Part shown: piece after piece, positions 1 through 12,907 of the stretch | How the letters are laid out: every line of letters starts with the position of its first letter | Position numbering within the stretch: position 1 is the stretch's first letter | Assembly (NCBI GenBank): GCA_031267815.1 | Contig: JAIRYI010000072.1 | Location: 1 to 52,704 of the forward strand | Reading direction: 5' to 3' | DNA: 52,704 nt | Source: Desulfarculales bacterium | GTDB taxonomy: Bacteria > Desulfobacterota > Desulfarculia > Desulfarculales > Desulfarculaceae | Notes under the pieces: generated by a model | What the model was told of the DNA's origin: nothing | Seen by the model: only the letters and a program-made list of their open reading frames with translations | Databases searched by the model: none | Position numbers and translations under genes: made by a program

Positions 1-209
1 AGATCTTTGGCTTCCCTGGTCATCCGGTCGGTCATTTCAACAGGCATTTGCGGAACATAAAAGCTGACGTAATTGGAAAGTTCCGGAGCTACATACAAAA
101 CGGTTACTTTGGCGTTATAGGCCCTGGCCAGACTGGCGGCATACTCGGCCACCTGAGGGCTGAGATCGCTTAAATCCAGGGCGCAGAGAATACTTTCTAT
201 TTTAATCAT
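1..209 (-). CDS. Universal stress protein (UspA family), N-terminal part
   Basis: The 3' end of the gene lies outside the window, so only about 69 N-terminal residues are visible. The translation starts MIKIESILCALDLSDLS and continues with a helix ending in AYNAKVTVLYV. This is the usual first strand, first helix and second strand of a UspA nucleotide-binding fold. The start is the ATG at 209, preceded on the minus strand by a strong AAGGAGG about 9 bases upstream. Usp proteins are small cytoplasmic dimers or tandem proteins linked to stress survival. The G-x2-G-x9-G ATP motif would be in the missing part, so ATP binding cannot be judged. The gene lies downstream of carB on the same strand, but the 130-base gap and its own ribosome site suggest separate expression. 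Confidence 0.8.
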   Translation of the reverse strand, partial: MIKIESILCALDLSDLSPQVAEYAASLARAYNAKVTVLYVAPELSNYVSFYVPQMPVEMTDRMTREAKD

Positions 210-339
210 AATTAAGATGCCTCCTTAAATGTTTTGCGGGCGGCAAGGTTAATCACAGCGGCCAAAATATTTCCGCTTCCGGCCCGCGGAAAAAGGGAAG
301 CAGATACTATAGACGCAGGATCTTCCGGCCGCACCCCAA

Positions 340-3688
<3,349 letters not shown>

Positions 3689-3696
<8 letters not shown>

Positions 3697-4870
3697 TGGC
3701 TGTTCCTGTAATCATATTGCGGAATTTTATGAAGGCGTCCCTGGCGTCATAGGGGCCGGGGCTGGCTTCAGGATGAAATTGCAGGGAAACAACTCTGTTG
3801 TCCCGGCATTCCAGACCTTCCAGAGTATGGTCGTTAAGATTCATATGGGTGATGTTTATGTTGGAAGCCAGACTGTCCGGATCCACACAGAAGCCGTGAT
3901 TCTGGCTGGTTATGAGTACCCTGCCGGTCAAGAAATTTTTTACCGGATGGTTCACCCCGTGATGACCGAAAGGCAGTTTATAAGTTCGCCCTCCCATGGC
4001 CAGAGCCAGAATCTGATGTCCCAGGCAGATGCCCAGCAGAGGCAGGCGTCCCAAAAGCCGTTGGGCGGTTTTGATAATATCGGAACAGGCGCCAGGGTCG
4101 CCGGGGCCGTTACTTAAAAAAACGCCGGCTGGCTGGCTGGCCAGGATGGTTTCGGCGTCGGTGCGGGCCGGCCACACTCTGGGCCGCATACCCTGGTCCA
4201 TAAAGCAATTGAGAATGGAGCGTTTGAGGCCCAGATCCAAAACCGCGATATTGAGAACGGGCTGGGCAATTCCTTCAGTCACCGGCATCGCGGGAGAATA
4301 TTCATAATTGCAGCTCACCTCCGCGGTCAGATCCAACCCCTGCATGGAAGGCAAAGCCCGCGCTCTTTGCAAAAGAGATTTTTTGTCCAGATCAACGGCG
4401 CTGATTATGCCGTTGCGCGCTCCGCCGTCGCGGATATGCATAGTCAGAGCCCTGGTATCAATGCCGCTGATGGCGGTAAGGCCGGCCGCGGCCATGCTTT
4501 CGTCCAAAGCGCCTTCCGCCCGCCAGTGGGGAAATTTGCCCGGAGGGGTGATCTGCAGCTCATGGAAGACCGCTCCCGCCGCCTGGGGGCGGAAAGACTG
4601 ATCATCACAGGAGCTTACTCCGTAATTGCCCACATGCGCGGCGGTGAAAACCACTATCTGGCCATAATAAGAGGGATCGGTCAGGGTCTCCTGGTATCCG
4701 GCCATGCTGGTGGTGAAAATTACTTCACCTTTAGCTTCCCGGCAGGCGCCGCGAGCCTGACCGGAAAAACAAATTCCATCGTCAAGCATGAGGAGGGCGG
4801 GCCGGGTTCCCGGGAATTGAGAGGTCCCCGCCTCCTGTCCCTCGCCGGATAACTGTCTGCTGTCAGTCAA
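3689..4870 (-). CDS. carA: Carbamoyl phosphate synthase small (glutaminase) subunit
   Basis: CarA hydrolyses glutamine and passes ammonia to CarB. The 393-residue protein has the CarA-specific N-terminal domain (about 25-160, with the [16 protein letters not shown] signature). It is followed by a class I glutamine amidotransferase domain with the nucleophile Cys282 in LLGICLGHQ and the partners His366 and Glu368 in FHPEASPG. The start taken is TTG at 4870, because a GGAG lies about 8 bases upstream and no better start is in frame. The first 20 or so residues are not conserved in the family, so an internal start is possible. The gene heads a carAB operon and overlaps carB by 8 bases. Confidence 0.96.
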
Positions 4871-5556
4871 AATTTTTCTCCAAAATTGAGTCCCCGCGAC
4901 GGACTGTTTGATTTTTCCCCTGAAAAACTGTTATTTTCCCCCAAGATTGCCTTGGGTCCGCAGTAAGAGGCCTGTCGCATATTGCAAATATGCGGAAACC
5001 AAAAGCTGAAGTTTTGGGATCGTTCCCGCCGCACCCCGCTCGCTTAAAAAGACAGTGAAAACGCTTTGCTAATGGGTACCGGCAATCCTTGATTTTGCCG
5101 CCGTCAAATTTAGGAGGCACATAAATTACATATCTGTAACAATTTTAATTTTTATTCTACGTTTTAGTAGATAATTTACTTGGCATATTAATTTTTGTCA
5201 ATCCCCCGCCCCGTTTTTCCCTGGCCCAAGCGCCTTTTTATCTGTTTTTCTTTTCTCCCGCATTTTATCCGCTCCTGGGGCTGTGTTTTTATTATGTGAT
5301 TTAACGTATAATTCGAAACGGTTATGTAACAGCGTCTGTTTATCCGCTTCTCTTTGTCCGCCGCCGTCATTTCAGCGGCATACAAGTTGCTTATAATTTT
5401 AACCGGCAGAGGTTAAAAATCTCTTGCCCCCAAATTTTTATAATATCAAATTTTGGGCATTGGGCAAAAATAAAATCAGGGTGGATTTTTTTGTCCGCTG
5501 GCATGGGTTGATCCCTCTGTCACCTTTAACCGCCAAAAATATAAGGAGATTTGTAA
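4871..5556. other. Intergenic region between divergent carA and glnN
   Basis: This 686-base gap separates two divergently transcribed genes and must hold both promoters. The only clear structure is a cluster of short hairpins at about 4940-5040, described separately as a diverged mosaic repeat. The part from 5120 to 5556 is AT-rich and contains TATAAT-like strings near 5392 and 5440, but none has a well-spaced -35 box. I found no match with correct spacing to a sigma-54 promoter or an NtrC site. The two open frames on the minus strand (4863-5120 and 5188-5385) have no ribosome site or recognisable protein signature and are taken as chance. Confidence 0.5.
4969..5032 (-). repeat. Diverged mosaic palindromic repeat, copy near carA
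   Basis: The stretch has two hairpins. CGCATAT (4976-4982) and ATATGCG (4988-4994) enclose a five-base loop. CCAAAA (4999-5004) and TTTTGG (5012-5017) enclose GCTGAAG. Read on the minus strand, 4999-5032 matches the core of the two copies at 21169-21403: GCGGCGGGAACGA, then the arms, then the loop CTTCAGC. The order GGCCTG, AT-rich palindrome, CTTCAGC-type hairpin, GCGGC recurs in the gap between amtB and the PII gene at 20071. No protein is encoded here. Confidence 0.6.
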
Positions 5557-7746
5557 ATGTCTTTTTCTCCCCGCAACCGGGCCCGTTTCGCTGTCGCCGA
5601 TGACCAGTTTGTGGATCAGCCTGCCGATTACAAGAATTACAGCCAGATATACGGTCAGGACGTCTTTAATATGCGGGTTATGCGCGAAAGGCTGCCCCAA
5701 AATGTGTATGAGCGCCTGGAACAGGTGGCGCGCCTGGGCCAGTCCCTGGCGGAAGGCGACGCCGATGTGATTGCCAGCGCCATGAAAGACTGGGCCATTG
5801 AAAAAGGGGCCACTCACTATACCCATTGGTTTCAGCCCATGACCAGCCTCACCGCGGAAAAGCATGACGCTTTCGCCGTACCCACCTCCGGAGGCTACAT
5901 GATCAATGAATTTTCCGGCAAAATGCTGATCAAGGGCGAACCGGACGCCTCTTCTTTCCCTTCCGGGGGGCTGCGCACCACTTTTGAAGCGCGGGGGTAT
6001 ACAGCCTGGGACCCCACCAGCCCGGCTTTTGTCATGGGAAACCGCTGGGGCAAAACTCTGTATATTCCGACTCTGTTCATGTCTTACACGGGCGAGTCCC
6101 TGGACCGCAAGACCCCGCTTTTGCGTTCGCTGAACGCGCTTTCCAAGCAGGCTTTGCGCATTTTGCGCCTGTTCGGCAACACCACCGCCACCAAAGTGCA
6201 GGGCATGGTGGGGGCGGAACAGGAATATTTCCTGGTGGATCGGCGTTACGCCAAACTGCGCATGGACCTGCTTCTGGCCGGACGCACGGTTTACGGGGCC
6301 ATGCCCAGCAAAGGTCAGGAGCTGGAAGATCAGTATTTCGGCGCCATCAGCCCCAGAATTATTGATTTCATGGGCGATGTGGAGGCCCGCATGGTGGCCC
6401 TGGGCATACCGGCCCGCACCCGTCATAATGAAGTGGCTCCCAGCCAGTTTGAGCTGGCACCTCTATATGAGGAGGCCAACCTGGCCACTGATCATAACAT
6501 GCTCACGATGGTACTCCTGCGCGCCACCGCCGAACGCCACGGTTTAATGTGCCTGCTCCATGAAAAACCTTTTGCCGGCATTAACGGCTCAGGCAAGCAC
6601 AACAACTGGTCTCTGTGCGATTCCGACGGCAACAATCTCCTTGAACCCGGTTCCACTCCCCTGGACAATGCCCAGTTCCTGGTTTTTCTGGCGGCTGTTT
6701 TACGCGCCGTGCATCTTCACGCCCCGGTCTTACGTTTAGGCACGGTGGGAGCTGGCAATGACCACCGCCTGGGCGCCAACGAAGCCCCGCCGGCCATTAT
6801 TTCAGTATTTTTGGGAGCCCAGCTCACTAATCTCATCGAGGGCATTGCCGCCGGCAAAGCTGACGGTTCCGGCTGGAAACGCGGCACCATGGAAATAGGG
6901 GTGTCCACCATACCGCCTCTGCCCAAAGATATTTCCGACCGCAACCGCACCAGCCCCTTTGCCTTCACCGGCAACAAATTTGAATTCCGGGCAGTGGGAT
7001 CCTCCCAGTCCATATCCCCGGCCAATTTTGCCCTGAACGCCGCGGTGGCCTGCGCTTTGGATGATATCGCCACCGAGCTGGAGGCCGGAGCGGCTAAAGG
7101 CGTTCCCTTGAATCAGGCGGTGCAGACCTTGCTGGCCCGCCTTTTCAAAGAACATCTGCCCGTGGTTTTCAACGGCAACGGCTATGCGGAACAGTGGCAG
7201 GAAGAAGCGGCCCGGCGCGGCCTGCCCAATCTTAAAGACAGCGTCGCGGCTCTGGCCCGTTACAGCGACAAGGATGTAATGGATGTATTCCTGCGTCACG
7301 GAATATTGGACGCCAGGGAACAGCTGGCCCGGCAGGAAATCCTGCTGGAGGCCTATCTCAAAAATGTGCTGGTGGAGACCAAACTTACTTCTCAGATGGG
7401 CCGGTCGGTCATCCTGCCCGCGGTGCTGAAATATCTGCGCCAGAGCGCCGAGCTGGCGGCCCGCACCCAAGAGCTTACCGGAGAAACCGCTTCTTTCGAA
7501 GAACAGTATTATAAAAAACTGCGGGTTCAGGCTTCAGGCCTGCTTAGTTCTCTGGACGAGCTGGATAAGCGCCATCAGGAATTAAATGAACTGGACCGCG
7601 AAATAATGGAAAAAGCGGAAATGGCCAGAGACGTCCTGCTGCCTCTGATGGCCCAGTGCCGGCGGCATGCCGACGCGCTGGAAGAAATGATTGACGACGA
7701 TATCTGGCCTTTACCAAAATATGACGAATTATTATGGCATCGCTGA
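5557..7746 (+). CDS. glnN: Glutamine synthetase type III
   Basis: The enzyme joins ammonia and glutamate to glutamine using ATP in the cytoplasm. The 729-residue length is that of the GSIII (GlnN) class, not the 450-470 of GSI. Seen in the sequence are the metal-site segment VGAEQEYFLVDR (about 218-229), the substrate-loop segment NGSGKHNNWSL (about 343-353) and the segment GNDHRLGANEAPPAI near residue 405, all typical of the family. GSIII is not known to be adenylylated like GSI, and no GSI adenylylation motif is visible. The ATG at 5557 follows AAGGAG about 9 bases upstream. The gene sits just ahead of the urea-uptake operon, which fits a role in capturing urease-derived ammonia. Confidence 0.95.
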   Translation: MSFSPRNRARFAVADDQFVDQPADYKNYSQIYGQDVFNMRVMRERLPQNVYERLEQVARLGQSLAEGDADVIASAMKDWAIEKGATHYTHWFQPMTSLTAEKHDAFAVPTSGGYMINEFSGKMLIKGEPDASSFPSGGLRTTFEARGYTAWDPTSPAFVMGNRWGKTLYIPTLFMSYTGESLDRKTPLLRSLNALSKQALRILRLFGNTTATKVQGMVGAEQEYFLVDRRYAKLRMDLLLAGRTVYGAMPSKGQELEDQYFGAISPRIIDFMGDVEARMVALGIPARTRHNEVAPSQFELAPLYEEANLATDHNMLTMVLLRATAERHGLMCLLHEKPFAGINGSGKHNNWSLCDSDGNNLLEPGSTPLDNAQFLVFLAAVLRAVHLHAPVLRLGTVGAGNDHRLGANEAPPAIISVFLGAQLTNLIEGIAAGKADGSGWKRGTMEIGVSTIPPLPKDISDRNRTSPFAFTGNKFEFRAVGSSQSISPANFALNAAVACALDDIATELEAGAAKGVPLNQAVQTLLARLFKEHLPVVFNGNGYAEQWQEEAARRGLPNLKDSVAALARYSDKDVMDVFLRHGILDAREQLARQEILLEAYLKNVLVETKLTSQMGRSVILPAVLKYLRQSAELAARTQELTGETASFEEQYYKKLRVQASGLLSSLDELDKRHQELNELDREIMEKAEMARDVLLPLMAQCRRHADALEEMIDDDIWPLPKYDELLWHR

Positions 7747-7809
7747 TGTGGGGGGCGTGCCGGCATTATCATCCACCCATCGGTGACACTTTTGCGTATA
7801 TCTGACCTG

Positions 7810-7832
7810 TGATGACAAACTATGATGACAAA
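7810..7832 (+). promoter_or_regulatory. Tandem direct repeat upstream of urtA
   Basis: The ten-base word TGATGACAAA occurs at 7810-7819 and again at 7823-7832, separated by CTA, so the period is 13 bases. It lies about 170 bases before the urtA start in an otherwise unstructured AT-rich gap. A tandem exact repeat in a promoter region suggests a binding site for a regulator. The regulator is unknown, and the words do not match NtrC or PhoB sites. Confidence 0.35.
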
Positions 7833-8001
7833 TATAATTTTCAGCAGTTATTTTCCAAGATAATGCCAGCGCGCCCCGATTTTGGGCATGCTGTGCCGCG
7901 GCTATGCTTACATCAATTATTACAGTTACTGACATTTGGATACATCTCGAGCCTGGCGATTGGCGACAATATTAAACAACAATAAATACAAGGAGGATGT
8001 T

Positions 8002-9288
8002 ATGAGATTTATGAAACTGGCCATTGCTCTTGTGACTTTGGGGGTCATGCTGGGAGGCGTAACCGCCAGAGCGGCCGAAAACACCATTAAAGTTGGCATA
8101 TTGCATTCCCTGTCCGGCACTATGGCCATCAGTGAGACAACACTTAAAGACGCAATGCTCATGTTTATTGATGAACAGAATAAAAGAGGCGGGCTTTTGG
8201 GGCAGAAACTGGAAGCCGTGGTTGTGGATCCGGCCTCAGACTGGCCTATGTTTGCCGAAAAAGCCCGCGCCCTCCTGACCCAGGATAAAGTGGCGGCGGT
8301 ATTCGGCTGCTGGACTTCAGTTTCCAGAAAATCGGTGCTGCCGGTATTTGAAGAGGCCAACGGTCTGTTGTTTTACCCGGTGCAGTATGAAGGCCAGGAA
8401 TCTTCGCGCAATGTCATCTATACCGGCGCCGCCCCTAATCAGCAGGCCATTCCGGCGGTGGACTATCTGTTAAAGGAAATGGGGATAAAACGCTTTGTCC
8501 TGGCGGGAACTGATTATGTTTTTCCCCGCACCGCCAACAAAATAGTGGAAGCTTATCTGCTCCGCCAGGGAGTGGCGCAAGACGACATCATGATCAACTA
8601 TACTCCGTTTGGCTATGCTGACTGGCAATCCATTGTCGCCGATATAAAGCGCTTTGGCAGCGCCGGGCGCAAGACCGCGGTCATTTCCACTATCAACGGC
8701 GACGCCAATGTGCCTTTTTACAAAGAGCTGGTCAATCAGGGCATTACCGCCGATCTTATCCCGGTTATGGCTTTTTCGGTGGGAGAAGAGGAGCTTTCCG
8801 GCATTGACACCAGACCTCTGGCGGGGCATCTGGCGGCCTGGAATTATTTTATGAGTGTGGAAACCCCGGAAAATGAAGCTTTTATAGAAAAATGGCACGC
8901 TTTTGTCAATGATCCCAAAAGAGTTACCAACGATCCGATGGAAGCGCACTACATTGGTTTCAACCTCTGGGTCAAAGCGGTGGAAAAGGCCCGCAGCACT
9001 GATGTTGATGATGTGCTGAAGGCCATTGTAGGTTTGGAAGTTCCCAATCTTACCGGAGGCAAGGCGCGGTTGCTTCCCAATCATCATATCACCAAGCCGG
9101 TGTTCATAGGCGAAATTACAGAAGAGGGGCAATTCCAGGTGGTCTGGCAGACGCCTGGGGAAATCCCCGGCGACGCCTGGTCTGACTATCTGCCGGAATC
9201 CCAGGATCTGGAAGCTGACTGGACCGCTCCGCTCAACTGCGGCAACTACAACCTTAAAACCAAGACTTGCGGCGGCTCAGGCAATTAG
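8002..9288 (+). CDS. urtA: Urea ABC transporter, periplasmic urea-binding protein
   Basis: UrtA binds urea in the periplasm and delivers it to the UrtBC channel. The 428-residue protein has a signal peptide ending near ARA-AEN (about residue 24) and then a Peripla_BP_5-type fold starting IKVGILHSLSGTMAISE. The motifs GCWTSVSRKSVLPV and FYPVQYEGQESS are characteristic of UrtA rather than of branched amino acid binding proteins. The start is the ATG at 8002, with AAGGAGG at 7990-7996. In-frame codons upstream exist but lack such a site and would bury the signal peptide. A strong hairpin follows the stop, so UrtA is probably made in excess over the membrane subunits. Confidence 0.95.
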   Translation: MRFMKLAIALVTLGVMLGGVTARAAENTIKVGILHSLSGTMAISETTLKDAMLMFIDEQNKRGGLLGQKLEAVVVDPASDWPMFAEKARALLTQDKVAAVFGCWTSVSRKSVLPVFEEANGLLFYPVQYEGQESSRNVIYTGAAPNQQAIPAVDYLLKEMGIKRFVLAGTDYVFPRTANKIVEAYLLRQGVAQDDIMINYTPFGYADWQSIVADIKRFGSAGRKTAVISTINGDANVPFYKELVNQGITADLIPVMAFSVGEEELSGIDTRPLAGHLAAWNYFMSVETPENEAFIEKWHAFVNDPKRVTNDPMEAHYIGFNLWVKAVEKARSTDVDDVLKAIVGLEVPNLTGGKARLLPNHHITKPVFIGEITEEGQFQVVWQTPGEIPGDAWSDYLPESQDLEADWTAPLNCGNYNLKTKTCGGSGN

Positions 9289-9298
9289 CTCTTTCCCG

Positions 9299-9340
9299 GA
9301 AAACCGGCGCCCGCGTCAAGCCGGCGGGGCGCCGGTTTTC
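9299..9340 (+). terminator. Intercistronic hairpin between urtA and urtB
   Basis: Two perfectly complementary 14-base arms (9299-9312 and 9327-9340) start ten bases after the urtA stop. The 3' arm ends in TTTTC rather than a long T run. Such hairpins commonly follow the binding-protein gene of ABC operons. They act as partial terminators or 3' stabilisers that raise the level of the binding protein. The downstream genes continue on the same strand without a visible new promoter. Confidence 0.7.
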
Positions 9341-9382
9341 AATAACCTCTGATTATTTAGCGCTTTTCAGGAATATCCGGAC

Positions 9383-10996
9383 ATGATACGGCATTATTTT
9401 CGCCTCCTGTTTATGTTGTTGCCCCTGCTGTGGGCGGCCGCGCCCGGCTCTGTCCTGGCGGGCCAGGGGATTTATCTCCCTCCAGAAGTCAAAGCCAGTT
9501 TGAGCAGCCTCAATGTAAACGAGCGGTCCGTGGCTATAGCCGCCCTTATCCAGGATAATTCCGAAGAAGCCGCGGCCTTGCTTTCCGCTTTGCAGGGCGG
9601 CGTTTTGTATGTGCAGCGGGAGGAAAATGAGCTTTACCTCCAGGGGCCGGACGGTTTTACGGCGCTGACCGGGACGGAGGCGGTTAATCCGGAGCGCGGC
9701 CGGATGCGCCGGGTGGGCACCAATATCCGTCAGCGCGATGAAATAATCAGATTTTTGAATATACGTTCGCTTAAACATCCCCTGGCCGAGACCCGGCGCA
9801 AGGCTTCCGCCGCCTTGCTGACCGCGCCCGATATTGAGCCGGCAACTCTGCGCGGCTTGCTGGCGGCGGAGGAAGATACGGTCACCCGCAATAACTATAC
9901 AAAAATCTTGGCTATTAAAACCCTCAGTGATTCCGGCGCCGGGCGCGCTGAACTGCTGGCGGCGCTGCGCGAACTGACCGTCCTGCACACCCCGGAGGCC
10001 CAGCAGCTTATCAGAGCCAGGAGAGCCTCATCCGATCCTCAGATAGCCCAAAGCGCTGACCGCGCCCTTCGCCAGACAGAAGCCACCATTCAGCATATCG
10101 CCTTGTTCGAAACCATTTTCTTTGGCCTCAGCCTGGGGTCGGTGCTGGTGCTGATCGCGGTTGGTCTGGCGATCACCTTTGGGGTTATGGGAGTTATAAA
10201 TATGGCGCACGGCGAGATGGTAATGCTGGGCGCATACACGGTGTGGGGTTTGCAGCAATTGTTGCCAGGACAGGCGGATCTGGCCTTTGTGCTGGCCATT
10301 CCCGCCGCTCTGCTGGTAGCCGGCGCAACCGGCGCCCTGATTGAGCGCACGGTGATCCGCTTTTTATATGGCCGCCCCCTTGAAACTCTGCTGGCCACTT
10401 TCGGCGTAAGCCTTATTTTGCAGCAACTGGCGCGCACTTTGATCTCTCCCATGAACCGGGCGGTGGAAACTCCGGCTTTTATGAGCGGCATGTGGCAGAT
10501 CACGGAACATTTCAGCATAACCTGCGGCCGGATGTATATAATCGTATTCTGCCTGGCCGTATTTGCCATGATTTACCTGGTCATGCGCCATACCCGCCTG
10601 GGTCTTTCGGTGCGGGCGGTAACCCAGAACCGGGCCATGGCCCGCGCCGTGGGGGTTAATTCTTCCCGGGTGGATACTCTGACCTTTGCCCTGGGTTCAG
10701 GAGTAGCCGGGATGGCGGGAGTGGCCTTGAGCCAGTTGACCAATGTGGGGCCTAACCTTGGGCAAAGCTATATTGTCGATTCTTTCATGGTGGTGGTTTT
10801 TGGCGGAGTGGGAAATTTGTGGGGAACTCTGGCGGGAGGGCTGATCATTGGCATGGTCAATAAATTTCTGGAGCCCATAAATCCGATCAACGGCGCCATC
10901 CTGGCCAAGATTCTGATAATGGCCGGCGTCATTTTATTTATTCAGAAGCATCCGCGCGGCCTGTTCCCGCAGAAAGGCCGCGCGGCGGTACAATAA
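9383..10996 (+). CDS. urtB: Urea ABC transporter permease UrtB
   Basis: UrtB is one of the two membrane subunits of the urea importer. The 537 residues comprise a signal peptide (about 1-26, ending SVLAGQG), a periplasmic helical domain to about residue 230, and then a LivH-like permease. The permease part begins with the segment GVMGVINMAHGEMVMLGAY and has about eight membrane helices. The long extracytoplasmic N-terminal domain distinguishes UrtB from LivH. The ATG at 9383 has no strong ribosome site. The stop shares one base with the start codon of urtC (TAATG at 10994-10998), so these genes are translationally coupled. Confidence 0.94.
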   Translation: MIRHYFRLLFMLLPLLWAAAPGSVLAGQGIYLPPEVKASLSSLNVNERSVAIAALIQDNSEEAAALLSALQGGVLYVQREENELYLQGPDGFTALTGTEAVNPERGRMRRVGTNIRQRDEIIRFLNIRSLKHPLAETRRKASAALLTAPDIEPATLRGLLAAEEDTVTRNNYTKILAIKTLSDSGAGRAELLAALRELTVLHTPEAQQLIRARRASSDPQIAQSADRALRQTEATIQHIALFETIFFGLSLGSVLVLIAVGLAITFGVMGVINMAHGEMVMLGAYTVWGLQQLLPGQADLAFVLAIPAALLVAGATGALIERTVIRFLYGRPLETLLATFGVSLILQQLARTLISPMNRAVETPAFMSGMWQITEHFSITCGRMYIIVFCLAVFAMIYLVMRHTRLGLSVRAVTQNRAMARAVGVNSSRVDTLTFALGSGVAGMAGVALSQLTNVGPNLGQSYIVDSFMVVVFGGVGNLWGTLAGGLIIGMVNKFLEPINPINGAILAKILIMAGVILFIQKHPRGLFPQKGRAAVQ

Positions 10997-12114
10997 TGCT
11001 GACCCGTATTTTTGACCGTCCCACCAGAATATTTTTTCTCTGCGCCCTGTTTTTCAGCGCGGCGGTGATAATTGGCGCCTGTTTCCCTCCGGACGGTTTA
11101 TGGCATGTTTCCCCTTATACGGTAAGCCTTCTGGGCAAATATCTGTGCTATGCCATCCTGGCTCTGTCCATTGATCTGGTGTGGGGCTATCTGGGCATAT
11201 TGAGCCTGGGCCACGGCGCTTTTTTCGCTCTGGGCGGTTATGCCTTTGGCATGTACCTGATGCGTCATATAGGAACCCAGGGAGTTTACGCCAGCGCGGA
11301 ACTGCCCGACTTTATGGTATTTCTCAACTGGAAGGAATTGCCCTGGTATTGGCAGGGTTCGGATATGTTCGTTTTTGCCTGCCTGCTGGCGGTCCTGGTT
11401 CCCGGCCTGCTGGCTTTTATTTTTGGCTGGACCGCTTTCCGCTCCCGGGTTTCCGGAGTTTATTTTTCCATCATCAGCCAGGCTATGACTTACGCTCTGA
11501 TGCTGGCCTTTTATCTCAATGAGCTGGGGTTTGGCGGCAACAACGGGCTGACCGATTTCAAAACCCTGCTGGGGTTTGAAATTCATTCCCCAACCATGAC
11601 CGTCGCCTTGTTTGCCCTGTCTTCCCTGGCCCTCCTGCTGACTTACTTTCTTTGCCGCCTGCTGGCCAGTTCCCGCTTGGGCCTGGTGTGCATTGCCGTG
11701 CGTGACAATGAAGAGCGCATCCGTTTCACCGGTTACCGGGTGGAGCATATCAAACTGGCGGTGTTTACCCTTTCAGCCATGCTGGCCGGAATAGCCGGCG
11801 CCCTTTATGTCCCGCAGGTGGGCATAATAAACCCCAGTGTTTTTTCGCCGCTGTTTTCCGTGGAAATGGTGATATGCGTGGCGCTGGGGGGCCGCGGCCT
11901 CCTGTACGGGGCGGTGCTGGGCGCTTTTGTCATTAATTTCGCCAAAAGCTGGCTCACCACCGCCCTGCCCGATTCCTGGCTTTTTGCCCTGGGCGCCATT
12001 TTTGTTCTGGTGACTGTTTTACTGCCCCAGGGGATAGCCGCGCTCTTCCCCCGCGCCTGGACTCTGCTCAGGCCTCTGGGCAACAGGATGAAATATGGAA
12101 ATAAAAACGCCTGA
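10996..12114 (+). CDS. urtC: Urea ABC transporter permease UrtC
   Basis: This is the second membrane subunit of the urea importer, a LivM-like permease of 372 residues. It has about ten hydrophobic segments and the family segments GYLGILSLGHGAFFALGGYA and LGGRGLLYGAVLGA. A loop with VRDNEERIRFTGY likely contacts the ATPases UrtD and UrtE. The ATG at 10996 overlaps the urtB stop by one base, and the end overlaps urtD by 20 bases. This places it firmly inside the urtABCDE operon. Confidence 0.94.
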   Translation: MLTRIFDRPTRIFFLCALFFSAAVIIGACFPPDGLWHVSPYTVSLLGKYLCYAILALSIDLVWGYLGILSLGHGAFFALGGYAFGMYLMRHIGTQGVYASAELPDFMVFLNWKELPWYWQGSDMFVFACLLAVLVPGLLAFIFGWTAFRSRVSGVYFSIISQAMTYALMLAFYLNELGFGGNNGLTDFKTLLGFEIHSPTMTVALFALSSLALLLTYFLCRLLASSRLGLVCIAVRDNEERIRFTGYRVEHIKLAVFTLSAMLAGIAGALYVPQVGIINPSVFSPLFSVEMVICVALGGRGLLYGAVLGAFVINFAKSWLTTALPDSWLFALGAIFVLVTVLLPQGIAALFPRAWTLLRPLGNRMKYGNKNA

Positions 12115-12907
12115 AACTATGGCCCCCGCCCTGCCCTGGATTCCCAAACTGCAGCGGCGGCGCAATTATATCCTCTTTATTGAGGACATTACGGTCAGCT
12201 TTGACGGGTTCAAGGCTCTGGACAATCTCACCTTATATATCAGCGAAGGAGAGCTGCGCTGTCTCATCGGTCCCAATGGGGCTGGCAAAACCACCATGAT
12301 GGACGTCATCACCGGGCATACCAGGCCGGACAGCGGCGAGGTGTGGTTCACCGAAAAAATAAATTTGCTGGACAAAGACGAGGTGGCTGTGGCCCAGGCC
12401 GGTATCTGCCGCAAATTCCAAAAACCGTCGGTATTCGAGCATCTCTCGGTATATCACAATTTGGAACTGGCGCTTAAGGGCCGCAAAACCGTGCGCGATA
12501 CCTTTATGGCCCGGCTGAGCAGCGAAGACTCCGGATTTCTGGACGCCACCCTGGCCCTGATAGGCTTAAAAGAGCGGGCGCGTCTGCTGGCGGGCAGCCT
12601 TTCGCATGGGCAGAAACAGTGGCTGGAAATCGGCATGCTGCTGGCGCAAAAACCTCTCATTCTGCTGCTGGACGAACCGGTGGCCGGCATGACTCCTCAG
12701 GAAATAGAGCGCACCGCCCAGTTACTGCTCACTTTGGAAGGCGGGCACACCATTATTCTGGTGGAGCATGACATGGCCTTTGTCCGCTCCCTGGCCCGCA
12801 AAGTTACCGTGCTTCATCAGGGTTCGGTGCTGGCGGAAGGAAGCATGGACGAGATCAGCCGTAATCCGGAAGTAATAACCGCCTATCTGGGAGGCGATCT
12901 GTGCTGA
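12095..12907 (+). CDS. urtD: Urea ABC transporter ATP-binding protein UrtD
   Basis: This is one of two ATPases that drive urea import. The 270-residue protein has Walker A GPNGAGKTT (59-67), the ABC signature in the unusual form LSHGQKQWLEIGM and Walker B LILLLDEPVAG. The SHGQKQWLEI form is typical of UrtD. The N-terminal 25 residues before the ABC fold are a small Pro/Arg-rich extension. The ATG at 12095 lies inside the end of urtC, and the stop overlaps the start of urtE by 7 bases. Confidence 0.94.
   Translation: MEIKTPETMAPALPWIPKLQRRRNYILFIEDITVSFDGFKALDNLTLYISEGELRCLIGPNGAGKTTMMDVITGHTRPDSGEVWFTEKINLLDKDEVAVAQAGICRKFQKPSVFEHLSVYHNLELALKGRKTVRDTFMARLSSEDSGFLDATLALIGLKERARLLAGSLSHGQKQWLEIGMLLAQKPLILLLDEPVAGMTPQEIERTAQLLLTLEGGHTIILVEHDMAFVRSLARKVTVLHQGSVLAEGSMDEISRNPEVITAYLGGDLC

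Noticed and set aside
5440-5556. Possible sigma-54 promoter for the glutamine synthetase gene
   Set aside because: GG and GC elements with the required ten-base spacing were not found.
5476-6426. Minus-strand frame of 316 codons opposite glnN
   Set aside because: It is the shadow of the glutamine synthetase gene, rich in His/Gly/Gln with no family signature.
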